DNA of 64,000 bases from Tolypeutes matacus (taxonomy: Eukaryota > Chordata > Mammalia > Cingulata > Chlamyphoridae). The DNA lies in contig JAKSZT010004976.1 in assembly GCA_026826555.1 (NCBI GenBank), forward strand, positions 8,593,658 through 8,657,657, read 5' to 3'. Below are positions 34,201 to 44,692 of the stretch, piece by piece. Numbering within the stretch: the first letter of the stretch is position 1; each line of letters starts with the position of its first letter. A model generated the notes under the pieces. It was not told the origin of the DNA, made no database searches, and saw only the letters and a list, made by a program, of their open reading frames with translations. The position numbers were made by a program, and so were the translations under genes.

Positions 34201-35138
34201 TTAGCTCTTTCTTGTTTCTTAATATAGGCATTTAGGGCTATAAATTTCCCTCTCAAGACTGCCTTTGCTGTATCCCATAAGTTTTGATATGTTGTGTTCT
34301 CATTTTCATTTGTCTCAATATATTTACTGAATTCACTTGCAATTTCTTCTTTGACCCACTGAATATTTAGGAGTGTGTTGTCCAGTCTCCACACATTTGC
34401 AAATTTACTTTTTTTCCTGTCTCTTATTGATTTCTAGTTTCATTCCATTATGATCTGAGAAAGTGCTTTGTATAATTTCAATCTTTTTATATTTATTGAG
34501 AGCTGTATTGTGACCTAACATGTGGTCCCTCCTGTAGAAAGATCCATGGGCACTTGAGATGAATGTATAACACGCTGAGTTTGGATGCAGTGTTCTGTAT
34601 ATGTCTGTTAGGTCTAACTTGTTTATCATATTGTTCAAGTTCTCTGTTTCCTTGTTGATCTTCTGTCTAGTTGTTCTATCTAATGATGTGAGAGGGGTGT
34701 TGAAGCCTCCAACGATTATTGTAGAAATGTCTATTTCTCCCTTCAGTTTTGCCAGATTTGGCTCATATATTTTGGGGCACCCTGGTTAGGTGCGTAGATA
34801 TTTATAACTGTTATATCTTCCTGGAGGATCGTCCCTTTTATTAATATATAATGGCCTTCCGCATCTCTTATCACTTTTTTGCATTTGAAGTGTGTTTTGT
34901 CTGATATTAGTATAGCTACCCCTGCTCTTTTCTGTTTACTATTTGCGTGGAGTGTCTTTTTCCAACCTTTTACTTTCAGCCGGTTTGTATTCTTGTGTCT
35001 GAGGTGAGTTTCTTGTAAGCAGCATATGGATGGCTCATGCTTTTTTATCCATTCTGTCAGCCTGTATCTTTTGATTGGGGAATTTAATCCATTCACATTC
35101 AATGATATTACTGAAAATGCACTATTTATTTCCTCCAT
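31214..35138 (-). pseudogene. L1 ORF2 remains (endonuclease / reverse transcriptase / Cys-rich tail), broken
   Basis: Pieces appear in order in different frames. The endonuclease start is at 35,138-34,743, with ISLNVNGLNSPIKR and CCLQETHLR holding the conserved Asn and Glu. Middle parts are at 34,638-34,182. The reverse-transcriptase fingers and palm run from 33,977 to 32,761, with the catalytic LSLFADDM at 33,031-33,042. A further RT segment is at 32,703-31,756, and the C-terminal Cys-rich tail (CWGGCGEIG, then HCWWEC) is at 31,759-31,214. At least five frame changes and a SINE at 32,076-32,172 destroy it. The key catalytic residues are still readable. Confidence 0.88.
32076..32172 (-). repeat. 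Short DAS-type SINE inside L1 ORF2
   Basis: Antisense monomer with T-run, CCCGGGGATCGAACCCGGGT and CCATATGGGAGACAG. TACTACAAGGTCTT is repeated at 32,062-32,075 and 32,173-32,186. It follows the same 97-base plan as the copies at 15,751 and 58,342. Confidence 0.93.
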
Positions 35139-35276
35139 TTGATTCTTTGGTTTTCATATGTCATCTTATTTTTGTCTCTCTTTTTACTCTTGGTTATCCT
35201 TTCTGCTTTTCTTTCTTCTGTACTCTCCTCCAAGCCTCTCTCTCCTATCTGTTTCTTTCAGGTTCTAAGGCTTCCT

Positions 35277-36206
35277 TTAATATTTCCTGCAAAGGTGGAT
35301 TCTTTTTTCAAACTCTCTTAGTTTCTGTTTGTTTGTGAATACTTTATATTCAACTGCATATTTGAAGGACAGTTTTGCTGGATAAAGAATATTTGGCTGG
35401 CAGTTTTTCTCTTTCAGTTTCCTAATTGTATCATACCACTGTCTTCTTGCCTCCATGGTTTCTGAAGAGAAATCTACACTAAGTCTTACTGGACGTCCTT
35501 TGTACGTGATCGTTTGCTTCTCTCTTGCTGCTCTGAGAATTTTCTCTTTATCTTTTACATTTGACATTCTGAGTAATATGTGTCTTGGTGTAGGTCTATT
35601 TGGATTTATTCTTATTGGGGTACGGTATGCTTCTTGGACATGTAAGTTCATTTCTTTCATGAGAGTTGGGAAATTTTCAGCTATTATTTCCTCAAATACT
35701 CTTTCTGTCCCTTTTCCTTTCTCTTCTCCTTCTGGAACTCCCATGACACGTATGTTCTTGCGTTTTGTGTTGTCATTCAACTCTCTGAGCCCCTGCTCAA
35801 TTTTTTCCATTCTTTTCTCTCTCTGTTCTTTTCTCTTTTCAATTTTAGCTGCTCTGTCTTCAGTATCACTTATTATTTCTTCTATCATTTCGAGTCTGCT
35901 GTTGTATGCTTCAAATGTATTTTTGACTTCACCTATTGTGTCTTTCATTCCCATGAACTCCGTTACTTTTCTGTTCAGTGTTTCAAATTCTTCTTTGCGT
36001 TCGTTCAATGACTTCTTGATTTCATTGATCTCTTTAACTATGTTCTCTTTCATCTCATTAATTTGATTTTGGAAATTTGTGCTCATCTCACTGATTAGTT
36101 TTCTCAAATTCTGCATCTCTTCTGGGACTTTGCTGTATTCCTTTTCTTGGGCCATGTCTTCTATTTTCTTAGTATGGCTTGTAATCTTTTGCTGGTGCTT
36201 AGGCAT
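35277..36206 (-). CDS. L1 ORF1 protein (RNA-binding chaperone), 309 codons
   Basis: The protein would package L1 RNA into particles as a trimer. Residues about 1-120 are rich in Lys/Glu with heptad-like spacing, as in the coiled coil of ORF1 proteins. About 130-230 is the RNA-recognition part, with RKNIRVMGVPEGEEKGKG, ENFPTLMKEMNL and TPRHILLRMSNVKDKEKILR. The C-terminal domain includes REKQTITYKGRPVRLSVDFS. The frame is open from Met to stop. The last residues (HLCRKY) look unlike the family: next to an A6 run (T6 at 35,303-35,308) another frame carries the expected last 20 or so residues, which suggests one lost base. No evidence of present expression. Confidence 0.85.
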   Translation of the reverse strand: MPKHQQKITSHTKKIEDMAQEKEYSKVPEEMQNLRKLISEMSTNFQNQINEMKENIVKEINEIKKSLNERKEEFETLNRKVTEFMGMKDTIGEVKNTFEAYNSRLEMIEEIISDTEDRAAKIEKRKEQREKRMEKIEQGLRELNDNTKRKNIRVMGVPEGEEKGKGTERVFEEIIAENFPTLMKEMNLHVQEAYRTPIRINPNRPTPRHILLRMSNVKDKEKILRAAREKQTITYKGRPVRLSVDFSSETMEARRQWYDTIRKLKEKNCQPNILYPAKLSFKYAVEYKVFTNKQKLREFEKRIHLCRKY

Positions 36207-37337
36207 CTGGTTAGTTTATATTTTACTTAGATGCTCTATCTCTTTCTCTTTTATGGGGTTTTAGTGGTAGGAGGCTGTGAGTTACCACAGCTCTTTGATT
36301 TTTGGCTCAACCTTGATTGTTAGGATTGTCTTGCTGGTTGCTCAAAACTGGGCACTGGACCCAGTAATTGGTTGTAGAGTCGTTTCCTAGGGCCTTGGGT
36401 AGGGAGGCTATAGAGGCCAGGAAAAGCCTCTCTTACTTATTAATTTTCTTATGTGTACTTCCTTGGTCTGCCAGGAGATGGCGCTTGTTGGCAGCTCTCA
36501 ATTCAATGCCTGGTCGGAGCGTATTTGTTGTGACACAGGCCAGATCAATGTGAAGAGCTTCCTGTCTGGGGGCTAAGAGTCCTGTGATTCAAACTTTCTG
36601 AGACAGTTCTCCAGAATTCTCTCATAGCGCCCCCCTTTTCCCAGCTAGGAAATATTTCCACTCCCTTCTGAATCCTCAACAATCAGACCCTGTTAGTAGA
36701 GGAGGAGATTGGGAGGTTTGTATATCTTTAGCCCCTTGCAGGCTCCAAGGCAAACAATGGCGCAGCCCCACCCAGCCTGGAAGGGCTCTCAGGACAGGGC
36801 AGACCAAACCTGGGAGTCCAAAGCAGGCTCAGCCCCAGGCTCTCTCTCCCCTCTCCTGTGGAGTCCTCAACAATTAGTCCAGGCTAGAAGAGAGGGAGGT
36901 TGGGAGGGTCGGATTTCTCCAGTCCTTCCTAGGCTCCCAGCACAAACCGCGGTGTAGAAGGGTCCGTGGGGCTCTGCAGCCCAAACTTCAGGTCAGAACC
37001 TGTGTCAGCCTAAGGCTGTGTCCCTCTCTCTCCCCTTTCTGGGAGTGGCAGATCCCTGAAGCCCCCTTTGTGTGTGGTCGCAGGCCCAGGGGCCCGAGAA
37101 TTCTGAAGAGTGTGAGGGAGGGTGCCGGCAGCAGCAGAAACTGCTACTTGCAACTCACGGTTCTGTTGTCGCGATTTCCCTCTTCTGTCCCTCTCTCCTC
37201 TGGGTGGTGTGCAGCCTTCACCTGCTGTCCTAAACCCTAGAAGATCTTTTTCGGGGCTGTTTCAGCTTGTCCTCTAGTTATTTTTCTGGAGAAGAGATTC
37301 CCGTGTCTTACTAGTCCGCCATCTTCCCGGAAGTCTC
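36207..37337 (-). promoter_or_regulatory. L1 5' UTR / internal promoter region with YY1-type motif
   Basis: About 1.1 kb upstream of ORF1, GC-richer than the rest of the element and with scattered CG. The motif AAGATGGCGG lies at 37,316-37,325 on the - strand, about 12 bases inside the 5' end. It matches the YY1 site that sets the start of transcription in primate L1. A promoter role is inferred from position and motif; activity is unknown. Confidence 0.7.
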
Positions 37338-37470
37338 CCATATATTTCTCATGAATATATGAATATATATGGAAATCATAGAAAAAGGGGTGGAAATGGA
37401 TACTGCTTATATTGGAAATGGTGGGTAAAGGGGGAATTTAATCCTTTGCAATTAAAAAAAAAAATTTTAG
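37338..37470 (+). repeat. Old L1 fragment (sense), right part
   Basis: Continuation of the fragment ending at 31,043. It has GGGGTGGAAATGGATACTGC and an A-run before TTTTAGG at about 37,470, in the style of an L1 sense 3' end. Separated from its left part by the full-length L1. Confidence 0.5.
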
Positions 37471-38364
37471 GAGGAGAATGCATTCAAGTACTACTTGTAT
37501 AATTAGAAGAAAAAAATATCAGCATTTAGGCCAGTTGGAGCTAAGACAGGCAAAAACCTCTTTTACCCTGAAATTATGCCAGGAAGCCAATTTTCCCAGC
37601 TCCTCCTACCTCCCAACACAAGGATACCGCCCCCTCTGCTATGCAGGTGAAATAAGGACTAGGTGAACAGTAAGGCAAACTCAGATGGGAACGCAGCCAG
37701 CCTGGTTCCCGGTTGCAGCCTGAGAGGCTGGGAGGGGGCTGGCTGATTGGCTGATTGCCTGAGGGCCCTTTGTGTGGTCAGGGGTACAAGACAGAATTTA
37801 GATTTTAGATTTCAACGTAGGGTTTGCCTTCCAGCGCCTGAATTCTGAGTTAAGAGGGTAGACTGAGCACAAGCATTAGCCCCTGGCTAAAACAATGGTG
37901 AAGGAAGGCAAACCCTACAAACTGAAGAGAATGGCGAAGGAAAGCAGGCAGAGCAGTGATTAATTTAGAGGTCAGGAGACAGCTGGCTCCTCCATCGGCA
38001 GTGGGGAGTGGAGAGCAACAGGATTTATAGCACACAACCCCCTACAGGCTCTTTTATTTTCTCCTCTCTGGTTCTTTGACCCTAGACTTTTGACATTTGT
38101 GATGATTTACCTTTTTGTGGCTCCTTTCAGTGTGGAACTCCCTTCATCCTGGGTAGTTTTATTTTGTTTCCTAGATAGTCCTCTGCCTTCTATTTTCTCG
38201 GTTCTCTTTTTCTGGAACTCTTCTTAGTTGGATGTCAGCCCACCTGGATTAATGCTGTATTTTCCTTACGTTTTCTTTCCTAGTTTCCATCATCATTTTT
38301 TAGTTATTTTACTTTTGGAAAATGCCATTGACTTTCTCTTCTAACACTTCCATGGGATCTTTTT

Positions 38365-39605
38365 TCAAGTAAACGTTTTAATTTTGAGATCTTTGTAGAT
38401 TCACCTGTGGTTGTAAGAAATAATACAGAGAGACCCCATGTACCCTTCACCCACTTTCCCCTAGTGGTAACATCTTGCAAAATGCAATATCAAGCTGATG
38501 ACAGCACAGCTCTGAGACGAAACTGAGAGCCACTGATGGCACACTTTCGATGACTTGTACAAGACAGTGGTGAATGATGGACGGTGGTTAACTGAACCAA
38601 TTTGAGAATATTCTCTCATGAACTATTAAAAAAATTACAATACTAATACAGGTGTTAATAATAGGATGGTTTGTGGGGAAAATATCCCAAATATAAGCTA
38701 TGTGCTATAGATAACAGTAATATTATGATATTCTTTCATCAGTTGTAACAAATGGGTCACAGCCACCTAAGGTGTTGGTGGCAGGGCAATGTATGGGAAT
38801 CCTGTATGGTATGCACGGTTGTTTTGTAAACTCACAACTTAAAATAAAATAAAATAGGGGAAAAAACCTATAATACAATATCACAACCAAGATATCAACA
38901 TCGATACAGTCAAGATACAGATCATTCCAGCACCATGGGGGTCCCCATGTGCCCTTTTATAGCCACATCCACTCCCACTCCCTACTCCCTCCTTAACCCC
39001 TGGCAACCACCAATCTGTTCTCCATTTCTAAGTTTTTGGCATTTCAAGAATGGAAACACACAGCATGTAACCTTTTGCAATTAACTTTTTTCACTCAGCA
39101 TCATTCTTTGGAAATTTATCCAGGCCTTTTGCTTGTATCAAGTTTCTTCCTTTTTACTGCTGAGTCGAATTCCATGGCATAGATGTACCACAGTTTGTTT
39201 AACCATTTGTCTGTTGAAGGAATCTGGGTTGTATCAAGAATCTGAGTTTTGTTACAAATAAGGATGCTATAAATATTCATGTATAGGATTTTGTCGGAAC
39301 ATAAGTGTTTGGGAAAGACGCCCAGGAAGAGCCATTGCTTGGTCATATGGTGGTTATATGTTTAGTTTTTTTTTTCTTTCTTTCTTTTTTTTTTTTTTAA
39401 GAAGCTGCTAGAATGTTTTCCATGGTGGCTGTACCATTTTACATTTCCACCAGTGATGTATGAAGGATCCATTTTCTCCACCTCCTTGCCAGCATTTTCA
39501 GTTTTAGTTATTCTGATAGGTATATCTCCTTTTGGTTTCAATTTGCTTTTTCCTGATGGCTACTGATATTGAACATCTTTTCATGTGCTTATTTGTATGT
39601 CCTCT
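38365..39605 (-). repeat. Old L1 ORF2/3'-region (antisense), with a younger L1 3' piece inside
   Basis: TTTTAATTTTGAGATCTTTG, CCCCATGTACCCTTCACCCA, GTTTGTTTAACCATTTGTCTG and GCTGTACCATTTTACATTTCC follow antisense ORF2 end and 3' wording. All frames are broken. Confidence 0.7.
38493..38868 (+). mobile_element. 5'-truncated L1 3' end inserted in older L1
   Basis: Sense insertion of about 375 bases with wording TTGAGAATATTCTCTCATGA, ATGTATGGGAATCCTGTATG and a tail of AAAAT repeats. It interrupts the older L1: CAATATCA occurs before it (about 38,485-38,492) and ACAATATCAC after it (about 38,875-38,885). It resembles the fragment at 90-345. The exact duplication is blurred. Confidence 0.6.
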
Positions 39606-39769
39606 TTCTCCTTTCCTTCCCAGATTCTGGAGGTAGTGAAATTAGCTCCACCTCTCGAGGGGATGAACAGGAGCTATCTTTGCACTCAGTCTGCCACAGT
39701 TTCTTTTTATTTTAGAAGCTTTTTCCCCTCAAATATCTATTAATTTTTGTTATTCCTTCATTTTATTTA

Positions 39770-40130
39770 TTTTTATTAATTAAAAAAAATTTTTAAACAC
39801 TTGTAGGTTTATAGGAAACTGCATTTGATTTTTAAAATCTGTGTGCACATTGTACTTTGGTGAAAATATATACTTAAAAGAAAAAAGTATGCATGGCATG
39901 TTTTTTAACAATTTATGCTAAGGATAAAGATTTACATAAAAGATATTTTATGGAGTGTTATTTAATATAATGAAACAAATGGAAAATCCTGTGTCCAATA
40001 ACTGGGTGGAAGTGATCAAGTAAATTGTGGAAAAAATATTTATTCAATGGAATATTATGCAGACATTAAGAACACTATCTTTGACATTTTCAGTGATGCA
40101 GAAGCTGATGAAGAAATATTGTCAAGGGAA
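39770..40130 (+). repeat. Old L1 fragment (sense)
   Basis: ACAAATGGAAAATCCTGTGT, CAATGGAATATTATGCAGAC and TCAGTGATGCAGAAG resemble the sense end of ORF2 and the 3' UTR of ancient L1. Degenerate. Confidence 0.55.
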
Positions 40131-40434
40131 AGAAACGGGGTAAAAAAAACTCCCTACATGGTAAAAATTAACCCGAGTCAGAAGGCTGTGGGAGCTGGCA
40201 GGGCATAAATGGGTAAATCCAGCTTAAGTGCTGTGGGGAGTGAAGCCAATGACAGCTGAAACCATAGGGGAGAGAAGCCCAGGGTCACTGAAAAGCCAGG
40301 GGGAGAGAAGCCCAGGGTCACTGGAGGAACACTGTAGGACATGGGACAGCCTGGAGCACCTGTGATAAGAAAGCCTCTGAGGGCCCAATTTTTTCACAAA
40401 AATTTTTTTTTTTTTTTTAATGGAAAACAGTTAA

Positions 40435-40476
40435 AACACACACACACGCGCACACACACACGCACACACACACACA
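40435..40476. repeat. (CA)n microsatellite with CG interruptions
   Basis: About 40 bases of alternating CA with two CG steps, following an A-rich piece. Simple sequence. Confidence 0.9.
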
Positions 40477-40479
40477 AAA

Positions 40480-41215
40480 GCAATGCATAGCTTAGAGATT
40501 TGTTAACGTCAACAACTTTGTAGCCCCGCCCAGGTCAACAATAGAAATTTGTTGCCAGTCACCTCAAAATCCTTCCATGTGCCTGTCCCAATCACAGCAC
40601 CCTACCCCCCTGAAAAGTGGCTTTGATAGTAACCACTTCCTTAAAATTCGTTGTGGTTTTATCTCCCAAGTCTGTATCCCTGGACACCAGAGTTTAGTCT
40701 TGGCCACTTTAAACAAGTGATATGTCTTTTAAGTCTCTCTTAATTTACAGACTCCTCCTCTGTCCTTTTCTTTACCATTTCTCTCTATTGGAAGATGTGG
40801 GCGTTGTTCTGTAGAGATTCTGGGTCTGGATTTCGCTGCCTACCCGTCAGGTGCAGCTCAGCCTGTCCCTCTGCATTTTCTGTACCTGGCAGCCGATCAG
40901 GCTCAGGCTGGGCCCTTTGGCAGGACCAGTGTTGCATCTTTTATAAGAAGGCCCCCTGTCTACGTTCCATTTTGGTGCCCTTTGCAGCCCCTGCCGGTCA
41001 ATGCCCAGATCTGTGAATCCATTGGGGAATATTCACATTCTATTACTTCTTTTTCATTGATTAGCTGGGATGCTTTTATAAGAGATGTATCCCCCCATCT
41101 ATTCTTTGGTTATCCAGTGGTATGGGTCATATAGGAAAGGCAAGCTAACAGCTTGATTATTTCCCTTTATTTCTTAGGTTTCAAGGTAATGAGTTGGTTT
41201 TCTGTCATCCTCTGA
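40480..41215. other. Intergenic stretch, probably repeat remains, no gene seen
   Basis: Some wording (ATAGAAATTTGTTGCCAGTC, ACCCTACCCCCCTG) is in the style of decayed L1. The open frame at 40,795-41,016 has no motif. Confidence 0.4.
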
Positions 41216-41334
41216 GGTGACTGTGGTTGGCTCAATAATAACTCCCCAAAGATCTCCACATTTAATCCCTGGAACCTGAACATGTTAGGTCACATGGCAA
41301 AAGGGACTTTGCAGATGTGGTTAAGTGAAGGATC

Positions 41335-41423
41335 TTTTTTTTTTAAAGGAGGTACCGGGTATTGAACCCAGGACCTGGTACGTGGGAAACAGGTACTGAA
41401 CCTCTGAGCTACACCCACTCCCC
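41335..41423 (-). repeat. Short tRNA-Ala SINE inside MLT1
   Basis: On the - strand it reads GGGGAGTGGGTGTAGCTCAG, then CCGGTACCTCC and an A-run, very close to tRNA-Ala. GAAGGATC is repeated at 41,327-41,334 and 41,427-41,434. Confidence 0.9.
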
Positions 41424-41745
41424 AGAGAAGGATCCTGGAGGGGGAGGTTATCCTGGGTTATCCTGGTGGGCCCAATGTAATCAGAAGGGTCCTGATAAGA
41501 GGGAAGCAGGAGGATCAGAGTCAGTAGTAGGAGATGTGACAACAGAAGTAAGAGGTTGGAGTGATGAGGCCATAAGCCATAAACCATAAGCCATAAGCCA
41601 AGGGTGCAGGTGGCTTCTAGAAGCTGAAAAAGGCAAGGAATTGGATTCTTCCCTGAAGGGTCCAGGAGGCATACAGCCCTGCTGATTCCTTGGTTCTGGA
41701 CTTCTAACCCCCAGAACTGTAAGAGAATAAATTTGTGTTGTTTTA

Positions 41746-41841
41746 TTTATTTATTTTTTTACCGGGAGGTCCTGGGGATCGAACCCGGGTCCCTCCATAT
41801 GGGAGACAGATGCCCAACCAGTTGAGCCACATCCGACCCCC
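41746..41841 (-). repeat. Short DAS-type SINE inside MLT1
   Basis: Antisense monomer like the one at 32,076. AATTTGTGTTGTTTTA is repeated at 41,730-41,745 and 41,842-41,857, a 16-base perfect duplication of the LTR poly(A) region. Confidence 0.94.
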
Positions 41842-42271
41842 AATTTGTGTTGTTTTAAGCCACTGTGTTTGTGGTGATTTGTTATAACAGCAATAGGGAC
41901 TAACACAATGTCCAATTGATTCGTATTTTTTAGAATATCATTATTGGCTCATGGATTTAAACATATTGATGGTTTTCAATTTATTGCAATGATTATCCTG
42001 TTTGGAGCTTAACTTGCAGTTGGTCCAGTTCTTGATTGACAACTCCCTGTGTGGCCTGGGTGGACTTGGTTTCTAGTCCATCCATGGATATTTGTTAGGT
42101 TGCCTGTTGTCCCTTCAGTAACCCTGCCCAGGGACCCTCTATGTAAGCTCACTGGTTTCTGCTCCTACAACTGATCATGTTCCAGATACTTTCACTGAAA
42201 GGGCATTTGTTCCCTCATGCTTAGGAGCACAATGACAACAGTGATGATATAAGAATTTCCATTCCACTTTC

Positions 42272-42372
42272 TACCATATGCCTGGCTCTTTGTAATTTAT
42301 CTCTGACCCTGTTAGGTCAGGCGTCGTTATTCCATTTTTACAATGAGAAAATCAAAGAGGCTCAGCTAGTGA
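42272..42372 (-). repeat. MIR-like SINE fragment
   Basis: ACCATATGCCTGGCTCTTTG, GTCAGGCGTCGTTATTCC and TTTTTACAATGAGAAAATC keep the order of the MIR core. Orientation is uncertain. Confidence 0.5.
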
Positions 42373-42665
42373 GGGTCTTTGCCTCCAGCCTCCAAACTCT
42401 TCCATCTCATTCAAAAGCAGCTGTGTGCCTAGGGGGTCTGCATTGAGACTTTCCTTTCTGTTACTAGCTGGGTTACTCTCCATCTAAGTTGAAGAACCTT
42501 GTCTACCTTGGGGAAGATGTGTTCTTCCTTCTCTTGCTTTTCTCTTTCTCAGTCAATCCCAGTCTCTCTTCATGGATTCTGAAAAATAAGGACATTTTCA
42601 ACAGCAAAGGCCCTCCAGCTGCTAGGTGAGCAGTATAGCTTCCAATGACTTAAAAAACACCTTGA

Positions 42666-42999
42666 GGGAAGTGGATGTGGTTCAAGTGATTGAGCTACTG
42701 CCTTCCACATGAAAGGTCCCAGGTACAGTTCCCAGTGCCTCCCAAAGATGAACAAGACAGTGAACTGATGCGATGGGCTGGCGTGGCGAGCTGACACAAC
42801 AAGAGACACGAGGAGGAAAACATAATGAGAGATACAACAAAAGCATGGAGTGGAGGTGGCTTAAACTATTAGGTGCCTCCCTCCCACATGGGAGGTCCTG
42901 GGTTTGGTTCCTGGTGCCTCCTAAAAAGAAGAGGAGCACACAACGAGGGGGTGGGGAGAAATAAATAAATAATAAAAAAAGAAATCTTTAAAAAAAACA
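42666..42999 (+). repeat. Dimeric DAS-type SINE
   Basis: Sense dimer: the first head starts GGGAAGTGGATGTGGTTCAA and the second GGAGTGGAGGTGGCTTAAAC at about 42,846. They are joined by a GCTGACACAACAAGAGACAC linker, with an AAAT tail. ACCTTGAG occurs at both ends (ending 42,666 and about 43,013). Confidence 0.88.
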
Positions 43000-43429
43000 A
43001 CACATACCTTGAGATGCTCTATCTTAATTTTGGACAAATTTCTGCTTTCACAGGAGAGTTAGCTCTGATGTTTTCTCTCTACCAATTGACATGGACTCAT
43101 TTTCGATGGGCAGATTTTGAGAATCATCAGTTGTTTCAATCAAACTCCATCTTAAAGAGATAAAACCTCCCAACCTTGTCAGGTTTTCCTCCCCTCCACC
43201 CCAGCTGCCCACTATTTTGATCATACCCTAGTGTCATCACTAGAAATCATCAGTGCTGAAATCTTGTTTTCAAATGTTTCCCCTCTCTGACAATCACAGC
43301 TTACAGGCTGAAAGTTCTATCATTCCAGAATCCCCCCCACTTCACATCTAATGAGCTCCTCAGCTTTGCGCCATCCATCATTTCTTTTCTTATATCCCTC
43401 CTAGGTCCATCATTATAATCCCTCCCTGT

Positions 43430-43800
43430 AATAGTCAGCTTTTGCTGCAACAATAACAAATAGTCCCCCAATGGCTTACACAACAAACTTCACTTCTTAC
43501 CAATAGTTCTGCTGGTCTGCTTTGGCTCAGCAGGGCTTGAGTGCTCCAGAGTCTCTTATCCTAGGACCAAGGTGAAGGAGTAGTGGCATGCTATTCTCAA
43601 GGCAGATGAAGGAAGGGGAGGGAAGAACAGGCCAAGACTTGGAACTAGCACACTTTCACTTCTGCCCACCCACTGGTCAGAGCCAGTCAGGTAGTGAAGT
43701 CCAAAGTTAAGGGGACAGGGAACTCTTTTCCATTCCCTGGGTTGGGAGTGGGGAGAAAATTATTTGTTCAACAATAATATAGTCTACCATATGCCCTTAC
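43430..43800 (+). repeat. Old ERVL/MaLR-type LTR, diverged
   Basis: AATAGTCAGCTTTTGCTGCA, AATGGCTTACACAACAAAC and ACACTTTCACTTCTGCCC parallel the LTR at 22,113 in the same order. Ends are unclear, with no coding content. Confidence 0.45.
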
Positions 43801-43809
43801 AAATTCCTT

Positions 43810-44400
43810 CACCTCCCTGGCCCCTCTTCCTTTGTAGACTCCAATCCTGGATGAACACAAGTTTTTGCCTTCTCTATGCTCACACCTGAGCAGCAGAACC
43901 CTGTTGGAGGAAATGGAGCGACTGAGCTGACTCGTTTCTCTGTAGATGAATCTTAAGCCTCAACTGGGCACTAAACATGGCCTGACTAAGTTTTCATATT
44001 TCTCCAGGAATCCTCTTCCACCAATGACCATGTCATACTTGATCATCCTCCCTCAAATCTCCCTTACTCTCTCTTCCACTCTTATTCTCAGGCTCAGCCA
44101 CTGACTTTGCTTTATATTTCATTGAGAAAATAGAAACCATCAGATCCAAAGCACTCATCGTCCCTACATCAGACTAAGTTCACTTAAACCCAGCCTCCCC
44201 TTCTCCTTCCTGGCTGTTATAACCAAGGAAAAGTGTCTGCTCCCAGCTGGGGCAAAGTCCTCTGCTTATTCTCTGACCTCACCCTTTTGTCAACTCAAAG
44301 ACTTCATTATTTCATTTATTTTCCCAATTTCCTTCTTCATCATCTACTCCCAATCTACTGGATCATTTTCTTCAGCATTTAAGTATGCTATTATCCATCT
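43810..44400. other. Intergenic stretch, no gene seen
   Basis: Pyrimidine-rich, without recognised repeats or exons. Confidence 0.4.
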
Positions 44401-44410
44401 TTAAAAAAAA

Positions 44411-44575
44411 AACAAAACACTCCCTTGAGAAGTTCACATCATCCATGTGGCATTCTTGCCAAAAATATTCAACCTGAATCCAATCATGAGGAAACAACCA
44501 GATAAATTCAGAACGTGGAACATTCTACATGACAACTGGCCTGAACTCTCCAAACATGTCAATGCCATGAAAGAC

Positions 44576-44606
<31 letters not shown>

Positions 44607-44653
44607 AAAATTTTAAAATAAAAAAGACCAAAAAACCACAAAAACCAAAATGC

Positions 44654-44692
<39 letters not shown>

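Larger units (their letters stand above)
31044..37337 (-). mobile_element. Full-length L1 retrotransposon with 12-bp target-site duplication
   Basis: CCATATATTTCT is repeated exactly at 31,032-31,043 and 37,338-37,349. Read on the - strand the element has a 5' UTR of about 1.1 kb starting GAGACTTCCGGGAAGATGGC, ORF1 (36,206-35,277), ORF2 remains (35,138-31,214), a short 3' UTR of about 170 bases and an A-run. Total 6.3 kb, the usual full length. Damage: one probable frameshift at the end of ORF1, several frameshifts in ORF2 and a SINE in ORF2. It is therefore not autonomous now, but it is far better preserved than the other L1 pieces in the window. Confidence 0.92.
41220..41910 (+). mobile_element. 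MLT1 LTR split by two SINEs
   Basis: The order GGTTGGCTCAATAATAACTC, TGGCAAAAGGGACTTTGCAG, GTGGGCCCAATGTAATCAG, GAGAATAAATTTGTGTTG, TAAGCCACTGTGTTTGTGG is the full layout of the mammalian MLT1 (MaLR) LTR, with AATAAA in place. SINEs at 41,335 and 41,746 interrupt it. Non-coding. Confidence 0.85.

Noticed and set aside
35455..36066. 203-codon frame on the + strand
   Set aside because: Antisense shadow of L1 ORF1.
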